Assembly: GCA_013399895.1 (NCBI GenBank)
Contig: VXBA01001265.1
Location: forward strand, 268,717 to 332,716
DNA length: 64,000 nucleotides
Origin: Serilophus lunatus
Lineage: Eukaryota > Chordata > Aves > Passeriformes > Eurylaimidae
Direction: 5' to 3'
Part shown: positions 46,046-60,791 of the stretch, one piece after another
How the letters are laid out: each line of letters starts with the position of its first letter
Position numbering within the stretch: position 1 is the stretch's first letter
Translations under genes and position numbers: made by a program
The notes under the pieces: model-generated
Seen by the model: only the letters and a program-made list of their open reading frames with translations
Told to the model about the DNA's origin: nothing
Database searches by the model: none

Positions 46046-49000
46046 TAGTCTAAGGAGGCACAGTTTTACATGTCCTCTGATTAGTATCCTTAAGGACCTA
46101 AACCTTGAATTTTTGTAGGAGATTGAAAAGATCTCATAACTTGTCCCTTTTCCTAAATCTCAGTCACCTTGGGTAGTGCCTGTTGCATAAAGCAGTAGGC
46201 ATTGCTCCCTAAAGCAAAATTAAGTTCATTACTTGTTGTATCATTTTCCCAGCAGTTCTAACTCGGTAGCAGGTTATCAGCTTACTGCTTCCTGCCTATC
46301 CATGAGCAGAAAAGAGGAACAGTTTTCTAATGGCATTTCAGACTCAGCCATTCTCAGCAGCTTAACAAGTCAGTATTTCCGAAAACTGTCTTTTCATCTT
46401 CAACATTTAGATTCAGAGTAAAGATTGATTTGTTCTCCCTGTTCAAAAGCCACAAGGTCCAAGATAATAATTTAGTATAATAGGGCTGTAGTGGATCAAC
46501 ATTAGAAAAGCCTCTCATGTCACAAATCTTTTCTGAAACCATTGTGCAGGGTATACTTGGGAGTACTATGAACTCCTACAATCGCTGAGGGCAAGAGAAA
46601 CAGGATGTAGTTGACAGCAGTCATTGACTTGTGCCACACATTTGTGCTCACACTTGTGCTCACAAAGATTGGTCTTAGGTTGACAGAAGGCAGATCTGTC
46701 TTAAATGTGCTCTGATGTTCCCCAGGTTTTCACTGGTACACTGAGTTCTCTCTCCCACTACATCGGTCTTGCCAGGTGGCCATCATTGTTCCTGAAGATC
46801 ATCTTTAACATGAGAATAGATGAAAGCTGTGGTCTGCTTGCTTAGTTAGTTTGTCATATGTGGGTTGTGAAATACAGTTCTTTACTCCAGGAAGTTTAAG
46901 TTCCTAACTCTAGCCAGAAAATATAAGTATGAATATATGCATGGTAACTCAAGTGTTCATGGCATTCATGGAAGTTGTAATGATTAGGATTATGAGTGAT
47001 AAGAGCCAGCAAAGTTAATAAATCACAAGTAATCTTTCCTTTTCTTTTTCTATCTACTGCACTTAGCCTTTGCAGACATACCAAGGTTATTTTCAACTCA
47101 AAAATAAGCAGTTTGGACCACTGTGATGTTTCTGTAGTCTTAATTGCTATATATATGTAAGAATAGGATATTACAAGGAGCTTAGTCATTTTGTTGAGCA
47201 AAATTTATTTGACTAAGCCACATATCTAGAACAAAACCACAGCAGAGTTTTACCAGAAGTAGTTTCCCAGGAAAGGTGTTAGAGGTAAGAAATAAATGTT
47301 CCTTCCTAATCTGGAAGGAGAGGGACAGGTTCTGAGAGGTAGCATTTAGATCAAAATGTACAAATGCTGCCAAGTTACTAGTTGCCCTCACTCTCCCTAT
47401 GTATGGTCTCCATACTCATGCTAATTCAAGTACTACTTTACGTCCTTATACAAGTAAGCGCTCGGGTTTGAGAAATCACACAATGATTATATGTAAATAA
47501 TACCCCAATGCAGTCTCAGTGAATAGAGCCCACTGGCTGTTGTGCTCCTGAAACACAGGGTACACATTATACTGCTTCAGAGCAAAATGAAATACAATTT
47601 TTTTTCTAAGGGAGATGAAGTGAACATCAAGGCAAGTTAAACAGTACATGCTGTGAGTCTCTATTGAGGAAAAATAGTGTCAAAAACCTTAGTCAGGGGT
47701 TAATTGATAATCGGTTTAATTATTCATGTGTTATTAATGATTACTAATGAGAAACATTAGAATAATCAATGTTCCAGCCCAGTGGTTTGCCAGATGTCAT
47801 GTTAATTGCAACTGAAGATAGCAGTAGCTTAGCAAAACAGAGAAACAATTAGCATGATTGACTCAAAGCCACCTCACACCTCCCTGGAGCATTGTCATAG
47901 CAGCACTATAGAGCAGCATAAAATTCTCTGGGTTTGCAGAGTGAGAAAAGAATATTCCTAATAGCCTTTGATATAACCCTGGGTTGTCTCATAAAAGCTA
48001 AAAATTACAGTAAATCTGACACAAGCCAATATATTTTCTTCGAGAGATTACTATCACAGGCTAATAAGCAAGGAATGATAAAATAACCTACAGTGAATAA
48101 AATGCTAACACCAGTACTGTTAATGGCTAATTGAAATTAAAATCTACTCTTTCCTCAGAGAAAAATATGTTGAGTTTTAATATTCTCAATGAAATTTCAC
48201 TTTAAATTATGCTTTATGACCTGAAACAATAATAAACCACTAAAGTGCCATGCTGTTATTTAAAATATGTAAAGTAAGTTCTTAAACTACAGGTATTATA
48301 AAATGCTGAGGAGTTGAATTTTATTCTGTAAAGATTTCATGCCATAGTTGAAACAGGAACTTCCATCTGGTTTAAATGGATAAACTGCAAGACTGGATTC
48401 AGTGAGAGGAGGATATGTATCCCATCTCATAACACAGTTCTCTCTATCTCTCAACACCCAATTTGATCCACAGCTGCAAACAGAAAACTAGAATGTTTGT
48501 CTGCACATTAGTTGAGTCCAGGTGGCTCCTCTCTAACCTAGACTTGGTCCTATGATGGCAAGAGTGTCCAATCCTGTGCATGAACAACAGTTCCTAATTG
48601 TGGAATTCTGTTTAACAATTCAAAATCAGCAGTGATCCTATCTGCCTTATTTGTTAAGCATGTGGTAGGGCTAAGAAGTTTCCCCACTAAGGGTTAGTTG
48701 TGTATGAGGGGTCTAGGCTAGTCCCCTGGCATCCTCTCACAGGACTAAAGGAGTAAGGTGACATGACCTGCATTGAAGCTGGAAGGAATGAAGAATAAAG
48801 GGAAAATTCTTCTACAAACATGCATTTTTGTAATGTCCTGGATACCTGGTGACCTAAAATGAGGTTTAGTCCTTAGGATCTGAGATTATAATAACTTACT
48901 TAGCTAGGCAGAGTTAAGGTTTGTAAGTCCCTTATCCATGTATTAAACACTGTTGCTTTCAGCAAATGGATATGGGAAATGCAACAGTGGCCTAGAAGAA

Positions 49001-49185
49001 AAAGCTACTGAAAGGTCTTTGTCTATGAGGTTTCTGAGTTTTGTAGTTGTGACATGCAGTCAAAAGTCTTGGGCTTTAGTGTAAACTGCCCTAAAATTCG
49101 TGTGGCTGAGCTGGTAGAGACAGTAGAGGGTCAGGATTTCATTGCAAGCACAAAAAAACAGTATCTTGGTTGTTTCTTTTTTTCC

Positions 49186-49203
49186 TATATATATATATAT
49201 ATG
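49186..49203 (+). repeat. (TA)n microsatellite
   Basis: About nine TA units, followed by a short GTACATATATG segment. Confidence 0.9.
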
Positions 49204-52200
49204 TACATATATGCAGTTTGTTGTGCTAGAAGTTGTATCTGCAATATCTAGGGATTGCTTTTTATAGTCAGTCAAGATATCTGCAGTGAGAGATACATAC
49301 ATTCTTTGATTTTAAAGTAACAAAATAAAATTGGTGAGTGGAGTTGAAATAATGGAGAAGCTGTTCTTCAAATACTAAGAAAAATCCCTTCAGGCATTTC
49401 ACTCTGCCCAAGAGAAAAGAGAAACACTCATCTAACAAATAAATGAAACAAGTTTACTTTTTGACTCTTGCTTTGGCTTTTCTTCCATGATACATCTTCT
49501 GGAATCTTCTCCACTAGTTCATTTTATGTAAAGTTTCTCTTTTGTCTCTCACTGATGTTTCTTGTTGTTGGGGTTTATAAAATTGCTTTTGCTTTGTTTT
49601 TTTAAAATCTGGAAAATTTTTTGTGTAAATCTGTTCATTCTCTCCTTTTCAACCTACTGGTTTTCACATGAGAATCCACACATTCAGCAAGAGCAATGAC
49701 TATCACTTTGATGGATTTGGGTTGGTTGCATATTTATCAAAGTTTTAGTTGTTTATAGGAATAATTTTGAAATCATTTAAGTGGTCCAATTGTTGCATGC
49801 AGATTACAGAAATAAAAATTTACCAACATTTTAATTCCTTTTGATAGACAGCAGTAAAAATCAGCAAGTAGCAGCTATTAATTCAAAAGTGGAAAACAGA
49901 GTAAAGAAAAGCTCATGTGAACATGTCTGCAAATCAGAGCCCAACCTTACCACTAAGAGAATTTCCTAATTGCACTAGAAGGGATCTTGAAAGACTGACT
50001 AATATGTCTTGGATATAGAGGCTACATGTTTACCTAATCTATTTTTAAAGGAAAGCAATTCATAATGTCAGTATTTCAATTCTAGTGCTTCTCTTCTCTA
50101 AGAATTAGACATTTATTTTTCTTATTAACTGTCTTCAATTTCCTTTGATGATGACTGAGCAGATTTTTATCATCCATTTTTATTGAACATGGAGAAACAA
50201 TTAGTAATGATTCTTTTCAGAAAAAAAATAGTAAAGAATATCTAAACTTCACTTTTATGGAAACTTCACATTTCCAAAATCCAGTCTTCTTTTCCATCAG
50301 TTTGTCCAGCAGGAGACACTTTTCTAAAAATCTGACATTTCTCACACATCTAGACAGTTATGCTGCTTGGTTTTCACTTTTTTAAATGAAATGATAAGTT
50401 TTATTCAAAACTGTCTTAATGTATTTACTATACCTTCCAGCATTTTTTTCTCCCTTTCATCAACAGCAAGTTCCTACTGCATTCTCACATGGATCATGTC
50501 TTCCTTTTTCTATCCCCATTATCCCTTTTCTCTTATGCATTAGTCTGAGTCCCACTTCTTTACTACCTCCCTATACACTTGGGTTTGTAGATGTCATATT
50601 GAAGTTCTTTCCGGCATGTATATTATCTTATTTCCCAGGAATTATCCCAAAACTTCAACAGTATGCTTTTATTTAAATTTAGGCTGTGTTCTCACTGTCC
50701 CTGGGAGTAGAAGCCACAGAGTAGATGAAGAGTATCCTATTTTCTGAGTCAGCTGTATGCATCCCACCACTGGGCACAGAAGGCCTGAAGCTTAGCACTG
50801 CATGGCTAAATGACCATAAATGCAGCCTGAGCTCAGGGTGCTTAGAGGTCTGTTTCTGCCTCTGGCGCTCCATGTCAGGGCTCTTCTGCAAAAGACTCCT
50901 GCCAGCCTACATACATCTGTGCACATTTAACACTAGGAAAGGATTGGTTGAACCTGGGTCTCTGTTACCTTCTGCATTCCAGAGCATTTGGCACTGCTTT
51001 AAACCTTTCCTTGTGGATTCTTCACCAGAACAAATCAATGAACAAGTTGCATGGTTGTGAGATTCACAGAGAATCCAACTACTCATCTTTGTTATTGACT
51101 TTACTGAGACATTTTTGAGATCTATGCCTCAAAGTCTATCAAAATGTTAACAGTTACCTCACAAATACTTACAGTCATCATGAGAAAATTAGTTCAAATG
51201 CAATACATTACAAAACATATTCCTATTTTAACGGAATGAAACATAGCAATATTTCCTACATTTCCAGGCCATTTGGAATCATTAATATTAGGTTTTGCAC
51301 CTTTTAATATATACTGATAAAGTAAAACTTAGGTAAGGTAATTAAGGGTAGTGTTTCCTTCATTTTAAAAATTTTTACTGCCAATTTAGGGTAAAAAGGT
51401 GCTAGTAAATTCATTTACAGCTGTTTTTATGTCCTGCACAGATTCAAACACACAGACTACAGTAAATTACCATAGTTAGCCTTTTTTTTTATTTTAGTAT
51501 TTTGAGGGATTGTTCAACTTCACAGCATAAATTATAAATTACAGATGTTCATATGCCAATTTGAGAAGCCACCAAAACTTTCAAATGTAGATTTGTATCT
51601 ATTTAAAATGAAAAAATACCCGGGTTTTGGAAAGGATTTTTGACAACTCTATTCATTATGAACGTGTTGGATTTCACCATCAGTGTACCCCCCCTTCTGT
51701 TAATGAGCCATTACTGCTTTAGCAGAAAATGTATATCACATGTATTCAAGGAGATCATAATTTGACCAACAGAGCATCTCCTTAATTTTCCATGTGATTA
51801 TGCTGTAAACAAAAAGACAAAATAAGAAATGTAAGGTAGATATTACTGGGAACTTAAGAAATTAATACAGATGATTTGTACATTTGTGATTTTGTACCAA
51901 ACTAGTGACCATAAGTACAAATCCAAGCCTAAGCTATCATGAAAGCAGAGCTCCAATAAGTAAAGCCTGGTATTCAGGCTTTCCAACAGTGCATTCCTCA
52001 GGTGTAAGTGTAAAATTATTCATTTTTACCTCATGTGTCTTATTGTAAGAAACACTGTGGCATAAAATCAGTTTATGATACATGACCTAAAATGAACTGT
52101 TATTCTGGGATCCTTCCATACGGTTCAAATGGATTTAGTTTCAAGCAGAGCAAGAAGCACACCCCACATATGTTTTAAATCATAATAATAGTAGAGTAAT

Positions 52201-52818
52201 ACCATATGTGCTGAAATTTCAGGGCACAGCAGGAAGAGGGTCAGTCTGTGCTGAACCTTATTGGCTCTGCTGGCTTCTGTCACAGAACAATACTCTGCAG
52301 TTGTAAGGGAGTTTTTTTTCAGTTTTAATACAAATGACACAGTGACAGAGAAGTAAAACAATTGTCTTTCTCCTGAGCCTAATTATAACAGCAGATGAAA
52401 AATAATAAGGGGCTTAGGTCTAATTTGCTAAGTGAAAACTACCTACCTACACAGCTGTTTTATTTATGAGGGGTGGCAGGGTTGGAAAGAAATCCTGATA
52501 TGAAAAATAGCATGGAAATTTGTGAGCAACAACAGAAAAAGTAATTGTCTACATGGCTTTATGTGTGAATAGGAAACTGATACTCGGTTTGATATTGATT
52601 TTTCTCTAAGCAACATGTTGTTATTTACAAAAGCAGATGTATTTTTCTCAGATATTCAGTGCTGCATGACTTGTGCTGTGTCTCAATCACCACATTATGT
52701 TATGTAAGGCAACAGCTGAATCCTGAGATGAGCCAGCTGCCAAATATCGTGCTAAAAAAGCTATTGTCTCATAAGGAATCAACAGCCTTTGCAGTAATTA
52801 AGTCCCTCATTGTTTGGC

Positions 52819-52877
52819 TTAATACAAGCTATTTCAGAATGTATTGTTTCATTTAATATAAGCTATTTCAGAGTGTA
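52819..52877 (+). repeat. Imperfect tandem duplication, 34-bp period
   Basis: A 25-bp segment containing AAGCTATTTCAGA at 52819-52843 recurs at 52853-52877 with two differences, offset 34 bp. Confidence 0.85.
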
Positions 52878-55800
52878 ATAAAACATATTTTGGAAGTTAG
52901 ACTTATCAGGTCCCATTATAATAGCACTCAGCTTCTTTCAGTCACCACTAAGGCACAACTGTCAGTCTAATAAGATTTATAACCATGTACGCTTGGTTTA
53001 CTGGGCAAGTAAGAGCTAGTAAGGTCTATTCCGCATGCCAGCCATTTGTAATTGTAACCTATAACTCAAATTAGCTTTTGTTCAACCGACCTGATGGTTC
53101 TTATCATTATTCCCTACATCCCCATGCTGTCACCACTCTGCAGGTTTTCAGAGAGTTGAGAACACCTCACAATGGTGTAAACTGGTACAGAAAAAAAGTA
53201 CATCCCCAAGAGAGCTCTTGCTCTATATATAGATAATCATAAGCACTTTCTTTGTGACAGAGATAACACTTCAATGTTGAACTGGCAGAGACAAGGTCTG
53301 CCTGCCCAACACACTAGGGAATGACAGAGAGAGACTGAAACTTTCTCCTGCTGGTGGAGGTGCTTACACCAAACTGTGTAACTTGCATGACACTTGTTTA
53401 TTCTCTTAGGGCAACACCATGTGTAGAATGACAGCTTGAATGGTTAAGATGTTATGTGCTGAGGAAAAGTACTATTAATTTTTAATCTACAGTTTCAGAT
53501 GTATTTACAGTACAGAAGACAAGGTCAAAGAGTAGTGCCTTATTCTGGGACCAAAGAGTGCTGAATTTTGTGATAATTCTTAGATATGTGAAAAAAATCT
53601 CTCCACAGTCCTGTACCATGGTGATAGAAGTTGTAAACCTCTCACTCAGAGTGTTTTTAGTGGAACTTTCATCTGAATTCAATATTATGTATGCAGTCAG
53701 TTTAGATGTGCTCTTGGCCACCACCACTGAAAAGATCTGCTGTTGCAGCCTGTAACTGTTGCCATCTCCTACACATCTAAGCATCCGTGACTTGGTAGGA
53801 CACATCACTGCAATTTGCTGAATCACTGACCAGAATCAACATGTGTGTGGGCCGGTTATGTGCTTACCAGCTCTCAAACTGAGGTCAGCTGATCAGGTTA
53901 GCTAGAGACGGAAAACATGACAGAGAAGATGAAAACGAGAATGAATATTTGCAGGTTCACTGGTAAAATGGGTATTACATGGTTGAGACTGGCAAATAGC
54001 AGTGCATTATATAGCATGCTCTGAACCCATCTATACACAAACATATCAATCTCTGGGAGCACTTGGATGCTACAGATTCACAGGGTATTGACAAAACAGA
54101 TCCATTTTGGGACTGATCTTTTGTAATCTCTTAATGTCAACATATGGGAACTGTTAGAAAGTCTGAAGACAGTGAGTCAGGAAGCTTTGACCCTACTGAT
54201 TGTGCACATACTGTAATAAGAACAGTAAAGGATGTTTTGTATTGAGTTTAGGAAGGCATCAGTGAGGTCCTGTACTAATCTGACTTCAATGGTGAAAACT
54301 GAAATAAGGAGAGAGAACCCTCTTAGCACCAAATTTCGTACAATCATTGGTCTACGAAAAACTGGGGTTTCAGCTTCCCATACCCCTGGCAGTGATTGTT
54401 GTTTGCAGATAGATGAATGAAGCTCTGCCTACCATCTGTCCTGACTCTGATGTCTGCAAGGTGCCATGCAGGTCTTAAGTGGATGAATTACACTAGTTCA
54501 CAGCCACAGAGCCATCCATCCATCCAGGCCTTGATGTTACAAGCTAGAGAGTGATGTAACCAAATGGTGTCATATGATGCCTAATGACAGATTTTACACT
54601 GATTTTGTCACAGATTTTGCACTGAGCATGTTCAAATTTACTGCAACTTACCCTGTCTATTTCCAGCCCATAACTGGGTAGGAGTTTGACGCAGTATGCA
54701 ATCTGATATCTAGTTTCTTGTGTCCAGCTCGTTCAAATTGTGATGGATTAAATATTGAATTGTATCACAGGATGCAGCAAGTGAGAGAAAAATTGTATGG
54801 GGTACACAGAAGAGGCATGCTGAATGTATTCTCTGTCATGAATTTTGACTTAGGAATCAGAGACTATAAGACTATTTGCATAGCTAATTTTCATTCTATG
54901 ATACAAGATAAATAATAATTTAGGAAGTCAAATTTTGCTGAAACCAGCTAAGGCTTTTACTTTCATGACTTGAATTAATGAAGATCTCGTCTTGGACTCT
55001 GCTGAGCGCGTGAGTTGTTCCCTGATTCCGCTAGGTAATTTTTTAAAAAATTGTTTATTTTAAGAAAAGTACAGCAGTGCAGAAGTCAAACTCATTTCCT
55101 GCCATAATCTGGGACTAGTTAGTGCAAACCTTTAGCATAGATCAATACTTTAACATTCTGTGAGTTAATAAACAACTGAAGCACAGCTACGGGCATATGG
55201 AAATATCACCATGTATTTAATCTAGTAAAGTCATAATTAAAAATATAATTATGTAAGCAGTCTCCTAAGATCTCTGGTTTGTTTTTTTAAGAAGAACAAA
55301 TAGCCTGCAGCATGTGAAGAAGACATTTGGGATTTGCGTAGTCAAGGATGTTTGGTTTATTATTTCTTTATATATAATTATTTTATTTTTCCAATAGCTC
55401 CAAATCTTTTTCTTACTTTACAGGTAGTTTTGGGTATAAAGCTCTGAGGCATTTAAAATTAATGTGACATTTCCTGCCAATATTAGGATTTAATCAAAAG
55501 CAAACAACCATATGAAAAATAAGACATTATATTAAAGAGTTAAGCAATGCCATTACATTTTAAATTAGAAAAGTCATAATGATGCAAACTCAAAAATATG
55601 GATATTCTGTCCAGATTGGTTTTCAAAAGAGTTAGAGTTGCATGTGAGAAACTGAAAAATTTAGTATTTAAGCTACTAATCACTGGAGGGGAAAATAGTG
55701 AATAACACTCCATGAATGACACTCTTTTTGGCAGAAGATATAATTTGAGATCTTTAAAGCTTTTAGACTTTAAAAATTATTTATAGCCATCCACTTAATG

Positions 55801-56318
55801 GTGTTAATTATAGATTTTAAACTACTTCCTTGCCATAAAAACATATAAAGAACTAACTTTCCCAGAATAATTGTTTATTAGTCAGAATGTACGTATTTAT
55901 ATACTTATTTATATTATCATTTGAAAAACACCATACAGAGTTATGTCCTATAGTAGTCTACTCCAAGAACTGCTCTAAACAGGCAAGCTCACCCAGTCAT
56001 TGGAATTATAGGTGACTATCAAATAAATATTTAGCTATTATACCTATAGTTTAGAACCATCTTCAATAATTTTGTAGTTTCGCTTCTTCATATTTGTTTC
56101 AAAGACAGTACGCTATTAATCTGTTTGGTTTGCAAAGCATAGGATCCTGAATACAATATCTTCATTTTACTGCTTACAATTCTCCAAGTTCTGTGGAGAG
56201 CTAAGGGAAATAATTATATAGATCTTAGTCGAGTGATTAGATATTAGATGACTTTCATACTGAAAGTGAACTATCTATCATTCTGTACTTCTAAAATCAA
56301 AATTACTAACGTATATTT

Positions 56319-56372
56319 AAAAAGAAAACAAAACAAACACACATTAAAAAGCAAAAAACAAAACAAACAATC
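56319..56372 (+). repeat. A/C-rich low-complexity tract
   Basis: AAAAC, AAAC and CAAA units without strict period. Confidence 0.75.
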
Positions 56373-58259
56373 AAGACCAAAACACAGTAAGAAAAAACCC
56401 ACAAATTTTTTGTGATTAAGATTTTGACCACAGCTGAAATTTCTGAGGAAAGAGAAAGCTATAAGAAGTCTATATTGTAAACACAGAAGTTTGAAAGCTG
56501 ACCCAAGGATAAATAAAATATGACACAAATTTTCTGTAGTGTTGCAAAGCTTTTTCTTTCTTCAAATCAATTTATTTCACAGGCATTAGAAATAGGTATC
56601 TTTTCAAAGCTGATTTAATTCAAACCTTTAACTTCCCATTATTTCTTTTTATACATTCCCCTCTTTTTCCTTACACTATCTGTGATTCTTTTCAAAACGT
56701 TTACCCCACTAGAGCTCTGGTACTGAAGTCACACTTGTTCCATAGGGTGCATTGCCCCTTCAGGGGAAGCCAGGCCTTCCTTTCAACGTTTTTTTGCTAA
56801 CCTGTTCCACAAAATAGTGTAGCTATCAATGCAGGACCAGTTTGTTTCTGATGCCATGAGTAATGTACTGTTTCCCTAACATCTGATACAAAGCAATAAC
56901 AATCTAAATAATACGATCTTCTACAACAATCTTCTAATAATTAAATTGTGCTTAAAATTTGTGCATGTACAATAATTCCTTGAATGCATAATTTAATTAA
57001 TGCATTAAAAGATAGTAACGGCTCAGGTCAAAACAGTTTCAGTCCTTCTCAGATTTTGACTGTATCATGGTAAATTCAATGACACAAAATTTACAGAGTG
57101 GTATCCTCACTTATATCTTGCATCTCTTTCTAAGCATTCCTTACCTCACATATTCACATGTATGAACCCTCATATATTCACACATTCAACATCACAGTCA
57201 CCTGCTGCAGGGTACATTTCTAGCCTGAGAGAAATTCTCCTGTGTTCATAGTTTACTCTGTGCTTCCAAAATCTGAGCCAACATTGAGGTTCAAAACATT
57301 TTTGATTCCATTCTTAGGAAATGTTTTATACAGACCAACTCAAACACACCCCCAAAAAAACACAACTTGTTTTCCAGTTAAATGTGTGGTTGTAGAATAC
57401 AAACTAGGCAGTTTATCTTTAGTCCTCTGTAAACGTAACTGCTACTGATTTTTCCAATTTGCATATCATTCCCATTCTACTTTGTGCTTTCATTTGGAAA
57501 TGCAGTACTTCAGGCAAACAGTACAGTCTGCAGTGCTTACGTTTCTGAGGTGCAAAAGCCCCCTTCCAGAGTTGTTCTTTATATTATCTTCATTTGACCC
57601 TACATTGATCAGAAAATATAAGGATTTTGTGGAATGAAGGAATGCAGGAAAAACTGCAAATCAGAATGAAATAGGATTTTTAATTGTCCTACTTAATTGT
57701 ATTTCCAAGAATAGAGAAGGAAAAATCCAATTTCAGCAAACAATTTTTACATCTCCATTATCGTAGATCTTGAGAAAGCCCTATGAAGACCGAAACATCA
57801 AAACTACTGATAAAATCCATGTGCTCATCCTCAAACACACAGCATATTAATCCTAAACCTTCTTCCTGTCTGTCAGCCTTTGTGAACACTTGATGATGAA
57901 AATATCAGAAGCAACCTAATTCAGAAGTCACAGGAAAAAAATGTTTATGGTAAGCCTTATGTTTACGCTTACGGTATGATTATTTTTTAGATGTGTTTTT
58001 TTCCTCAGGCCTTTATCATACCAGATTATCTGTGCATTCAAGTTTTGACAGGTAGAAGGATGCATATGTCAAATAAAAAGACTTGACATAACTTTAGACT
58101 ATTCAGAAGTAACAGTAAAGATGAAAAATAACAAGTTAAGATCCCAAGTCATGTAAACTCACAAAAACTGACAGGCAGCAGAGATCTAAAATCCAAAAAT
58201 TTACCCAAGTTTATTTGACAAGTGCTGAGTAGTTTGTGGCATGAGGCTTATTGGGGGGG

Positions 58260-58260
58260 N
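58260..58260. other. Single ambiguous base (N) after a G run
   Basis: The N directly follows a run of seven or eight G, so it probably marks an unresolved homopolymer length. Confidence 0.9.
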
Positions 58261-60159
58261 ATTAGTTTGTTTTTTGGGGAGAGCTTTTGGTGTGTTTGTC
58301 TTTTGAAAAGGATTGATTTCCTGATTTGGAAAGGGAATTCATTCTCTTTTCAATTAATTGTGCTTTTCTGTGCCCACTGTTTGCTTTTCTCGATATAGTT
58401 TCAAATGTTTCTTTGTAAGCTGAATACCTCTAAGATACAAAAGTTTCCACTGAGAAAAGGGAAAAAATAAAAAATGACACTGAAGAAAATCTGAAAAGCA
58501 TTAACGTGTATTTGTTAACATGTTCATGCTTCTTTTCTTTTTGCAGTACAGAATTAACTAAACAGATTCGAAGTGTAATGGAGACTCTTCTTTACCAAGT
58601 ACCTCTCAGTCAGGCGCACTGAAGGAACTCCCACACTACCCGTTAAATTGATACATTTGAGAACTGAAAAGGAACTTAGTAGCAAGTGAAAATTCAGATG
58701 TAAGAGGCAGTCTTGTGGCTTGTCTCTGATACCTACCGTTCCATTGTTCTTCTTCTTTTACGTATCTTTTCCTTTTCCAAAATCACTGAAAATTTTTCTC
58801 CACCCTTCTTCTTGCTCATATCAACCTTTTATGTTTCTGATATAAAACATGAAGAGAAAGCCTTCACAAAATATAGGTTAATTCTTACTCTACCTCAATG
58901 TATCAACTCAGGAGAAATATGATCAGAAATTAAAGCCATCTCCTTTCTAATATTCTGTGTTGACACTATATTTTTTTAACTTGACATGATACTGCTCAAT
59001 TTTTTTCAAAATCTAAGATATGTGAAGTACCAAAATTTAAGAATGCAACATAGTGCAATAATTTGGTTGATGAAAGGACTATTACAGCATCCATAACTCA
59101 GCAAATGTCTTCAGCACATATACTATTGAAGCAGACTATGTCAGTACAAACAGATTTAAGCCAAGAAAAAAAAAAAAAATCACAAGCTTTGTTTTGCTTT
59201 GAGAAAATAATGAATTTCATTTAAGATTTGTTCAATAACAAAGCTTCTTATACGAGCTTATAAACAGGTGCACACAAGCCTCAAGACCATTGGGGCACAT
59301 CGGAATTGAATTAGACACATCTTCCTATCCAGATCTCACTTATTAAAGCTAGATGTGCACAACTCCATGAAGGCCAGAATCATATTCTTTCCTTCAATTC
59401 CAATGGTGAAAGATGTTACTGATATTTCATGCCTTTCTAAGTCTACAAAAAAAAATTATCTCATAAGTTGTGAATATGAAGAAAGTGGAGATAAGACTGA
59501 CAGCTCAGCCTTTGCTCTCTCCCAGCATACTTTCAATACTATGTCAGCTAGATTCATGTGTATTTGTGCTCTTGGTGCCACACCAAAATAATCCATAAAA
59601 CATGTAATGACAGTACTTACTTTATACAACCCACAATGTGCCCTTTTCTCCTCAAGATAGCAGTTAAAAACAATATTACAAAAAAGTTGCCTAAAAGCTG
59701 GCTTTTGTATTTCACTACAGTATTTTCTGTACAACAGGAAGATATCAGAGGGGAAAGAGAAAATTATAGAAAATTATAGTTATAGCCTGTAGTAAATATT
59801 GCTAAATTTTATAGTGATTTTTTTTTCTGTTTCAGAAGGCATAGAACAAAGGTTATAGGAAATCAATAGATCTCTTGAGATTACAAATTTATGAGGAAAA
59901 AGAGCTTACTTTAGAAAACTATTTTGTTCATTACTTCTTTTTCTAAGACAAAAGCAATGTGCCTTGTTACATTCACTATAGTTCATATAAGATCCTCTAT
60001 TACAGAAGATAGCAGCCCCATCTGTAGCTATAGCACATCTTTAAAAAAGAAAATCTTTTGATGAGCAATAGAAAATTTTTATGGTCTCTAAAGCAACTAT
60101 CATTTAAGTATATTTTCTTTGTTGTGATAACAATGTCAAAAGTTGTGTGTTTTCTACTT

Positions 60160-60791
60160 TTCCTGTGGATGGCAAGTTGAATATGAGCCAGCAGCGTCCT
60201 GGAAGCCAGGAGGACCAACTGTGTCCTGGAGGGCATCAGGCAGATGGTCAAGTGAGGGAATTGCCCCGCCCTGCTCTGCTCTGGGGCGGCCTCACCTTGA
60301 ATATTGTGGCATTTTGGGGCACCGCAATATAAGAAAGATATTAAGCTGTTAGAGGGTGTCCAAAGCAGGGCAACAAAAATGATAAAGGACTTTGAGGGGA
60401 AGCTATATGAGAGACCCTGAGGTCACTTGGTCTGTTCAGCCTGGGGTAGGGGAGACCTCACTGGAGTCACACCTTCCTTGTGAAAGGAAGAGAACGGACA
60501 GGAACTGATCTCTTCTCTGTGGGCAACAAGTGACAGAACCCAAATGAATGGCCTGAAGTGGTGTCAGGTATAGTTTAGGCTTAGTATTAGAAAGAGGGTC
60601 TTTATCCAGAGGGTGGTTGGGCAATGGAACGGGCTCACCAGAGGAGTGGTCACAGTGCCAAGCCTGATAGAGTTCAAGAAGTGTTTGGATGGTACTCTCA
60701 GGTGCAAGGGGTGAATGGGTGCAGGGCTAGGAGCTGAACTCTATGATCGTTGTGGATCCCTTCCAAGTGGGCATGTTCTCTCATTCTGTTA
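60160..60791 (+). mobile_element. CR1 LINE 3' part
   Basis: Plus-strand CR1 from a GTTGAATATGAGCCAGCAG region through ATATAAGAAAGATATTAAGC, CTCTTCTCTGTGGGCAACAA and GGGTGGTTGGGCAATGGAAC to a TTCCAAGTGGGCATGTTCTC-type end. It is the same type as the split copy at 9770-11400. The frame is broken throughout. Confidence 0.93.

Larger units (their letters stand above)
46046..60159. other. Fourteen kilobases of AT-rich DNA almost free of recognisable repeats
   Basis: No CR1, LTR ends or tRNA-like sequence were seen. Small items are the TA repeat (49186-49203), a 34-bp tandem duplication (52819-52877), an A/C-rich tract (56319-56372) and an A run near 59165-59179. The open frames here (up to 114 codons, at 53482-53826 minus) have no recognisable domains and are near the length expected by chance in AT-rich DNA of this size. 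The stretch at about 47690-48130 is dense in TAATT/ATTA-type sites and might be a conserved enhancer. Confidence 0.4.

Noticed and set aside
50419..51060. Plus-strand frames of 85 and 111 codons
   Set aside because: Hydrophobic or mixed peptides with no signal or domain pattern. Nothing upstream looks like a promoter or splice site.
53482..53826. 114-codon minus-strand frame
   Set aside because: Composition is somewhat protein-like but I could not connect it to any family or exon structure, and its length is within chance expectation.
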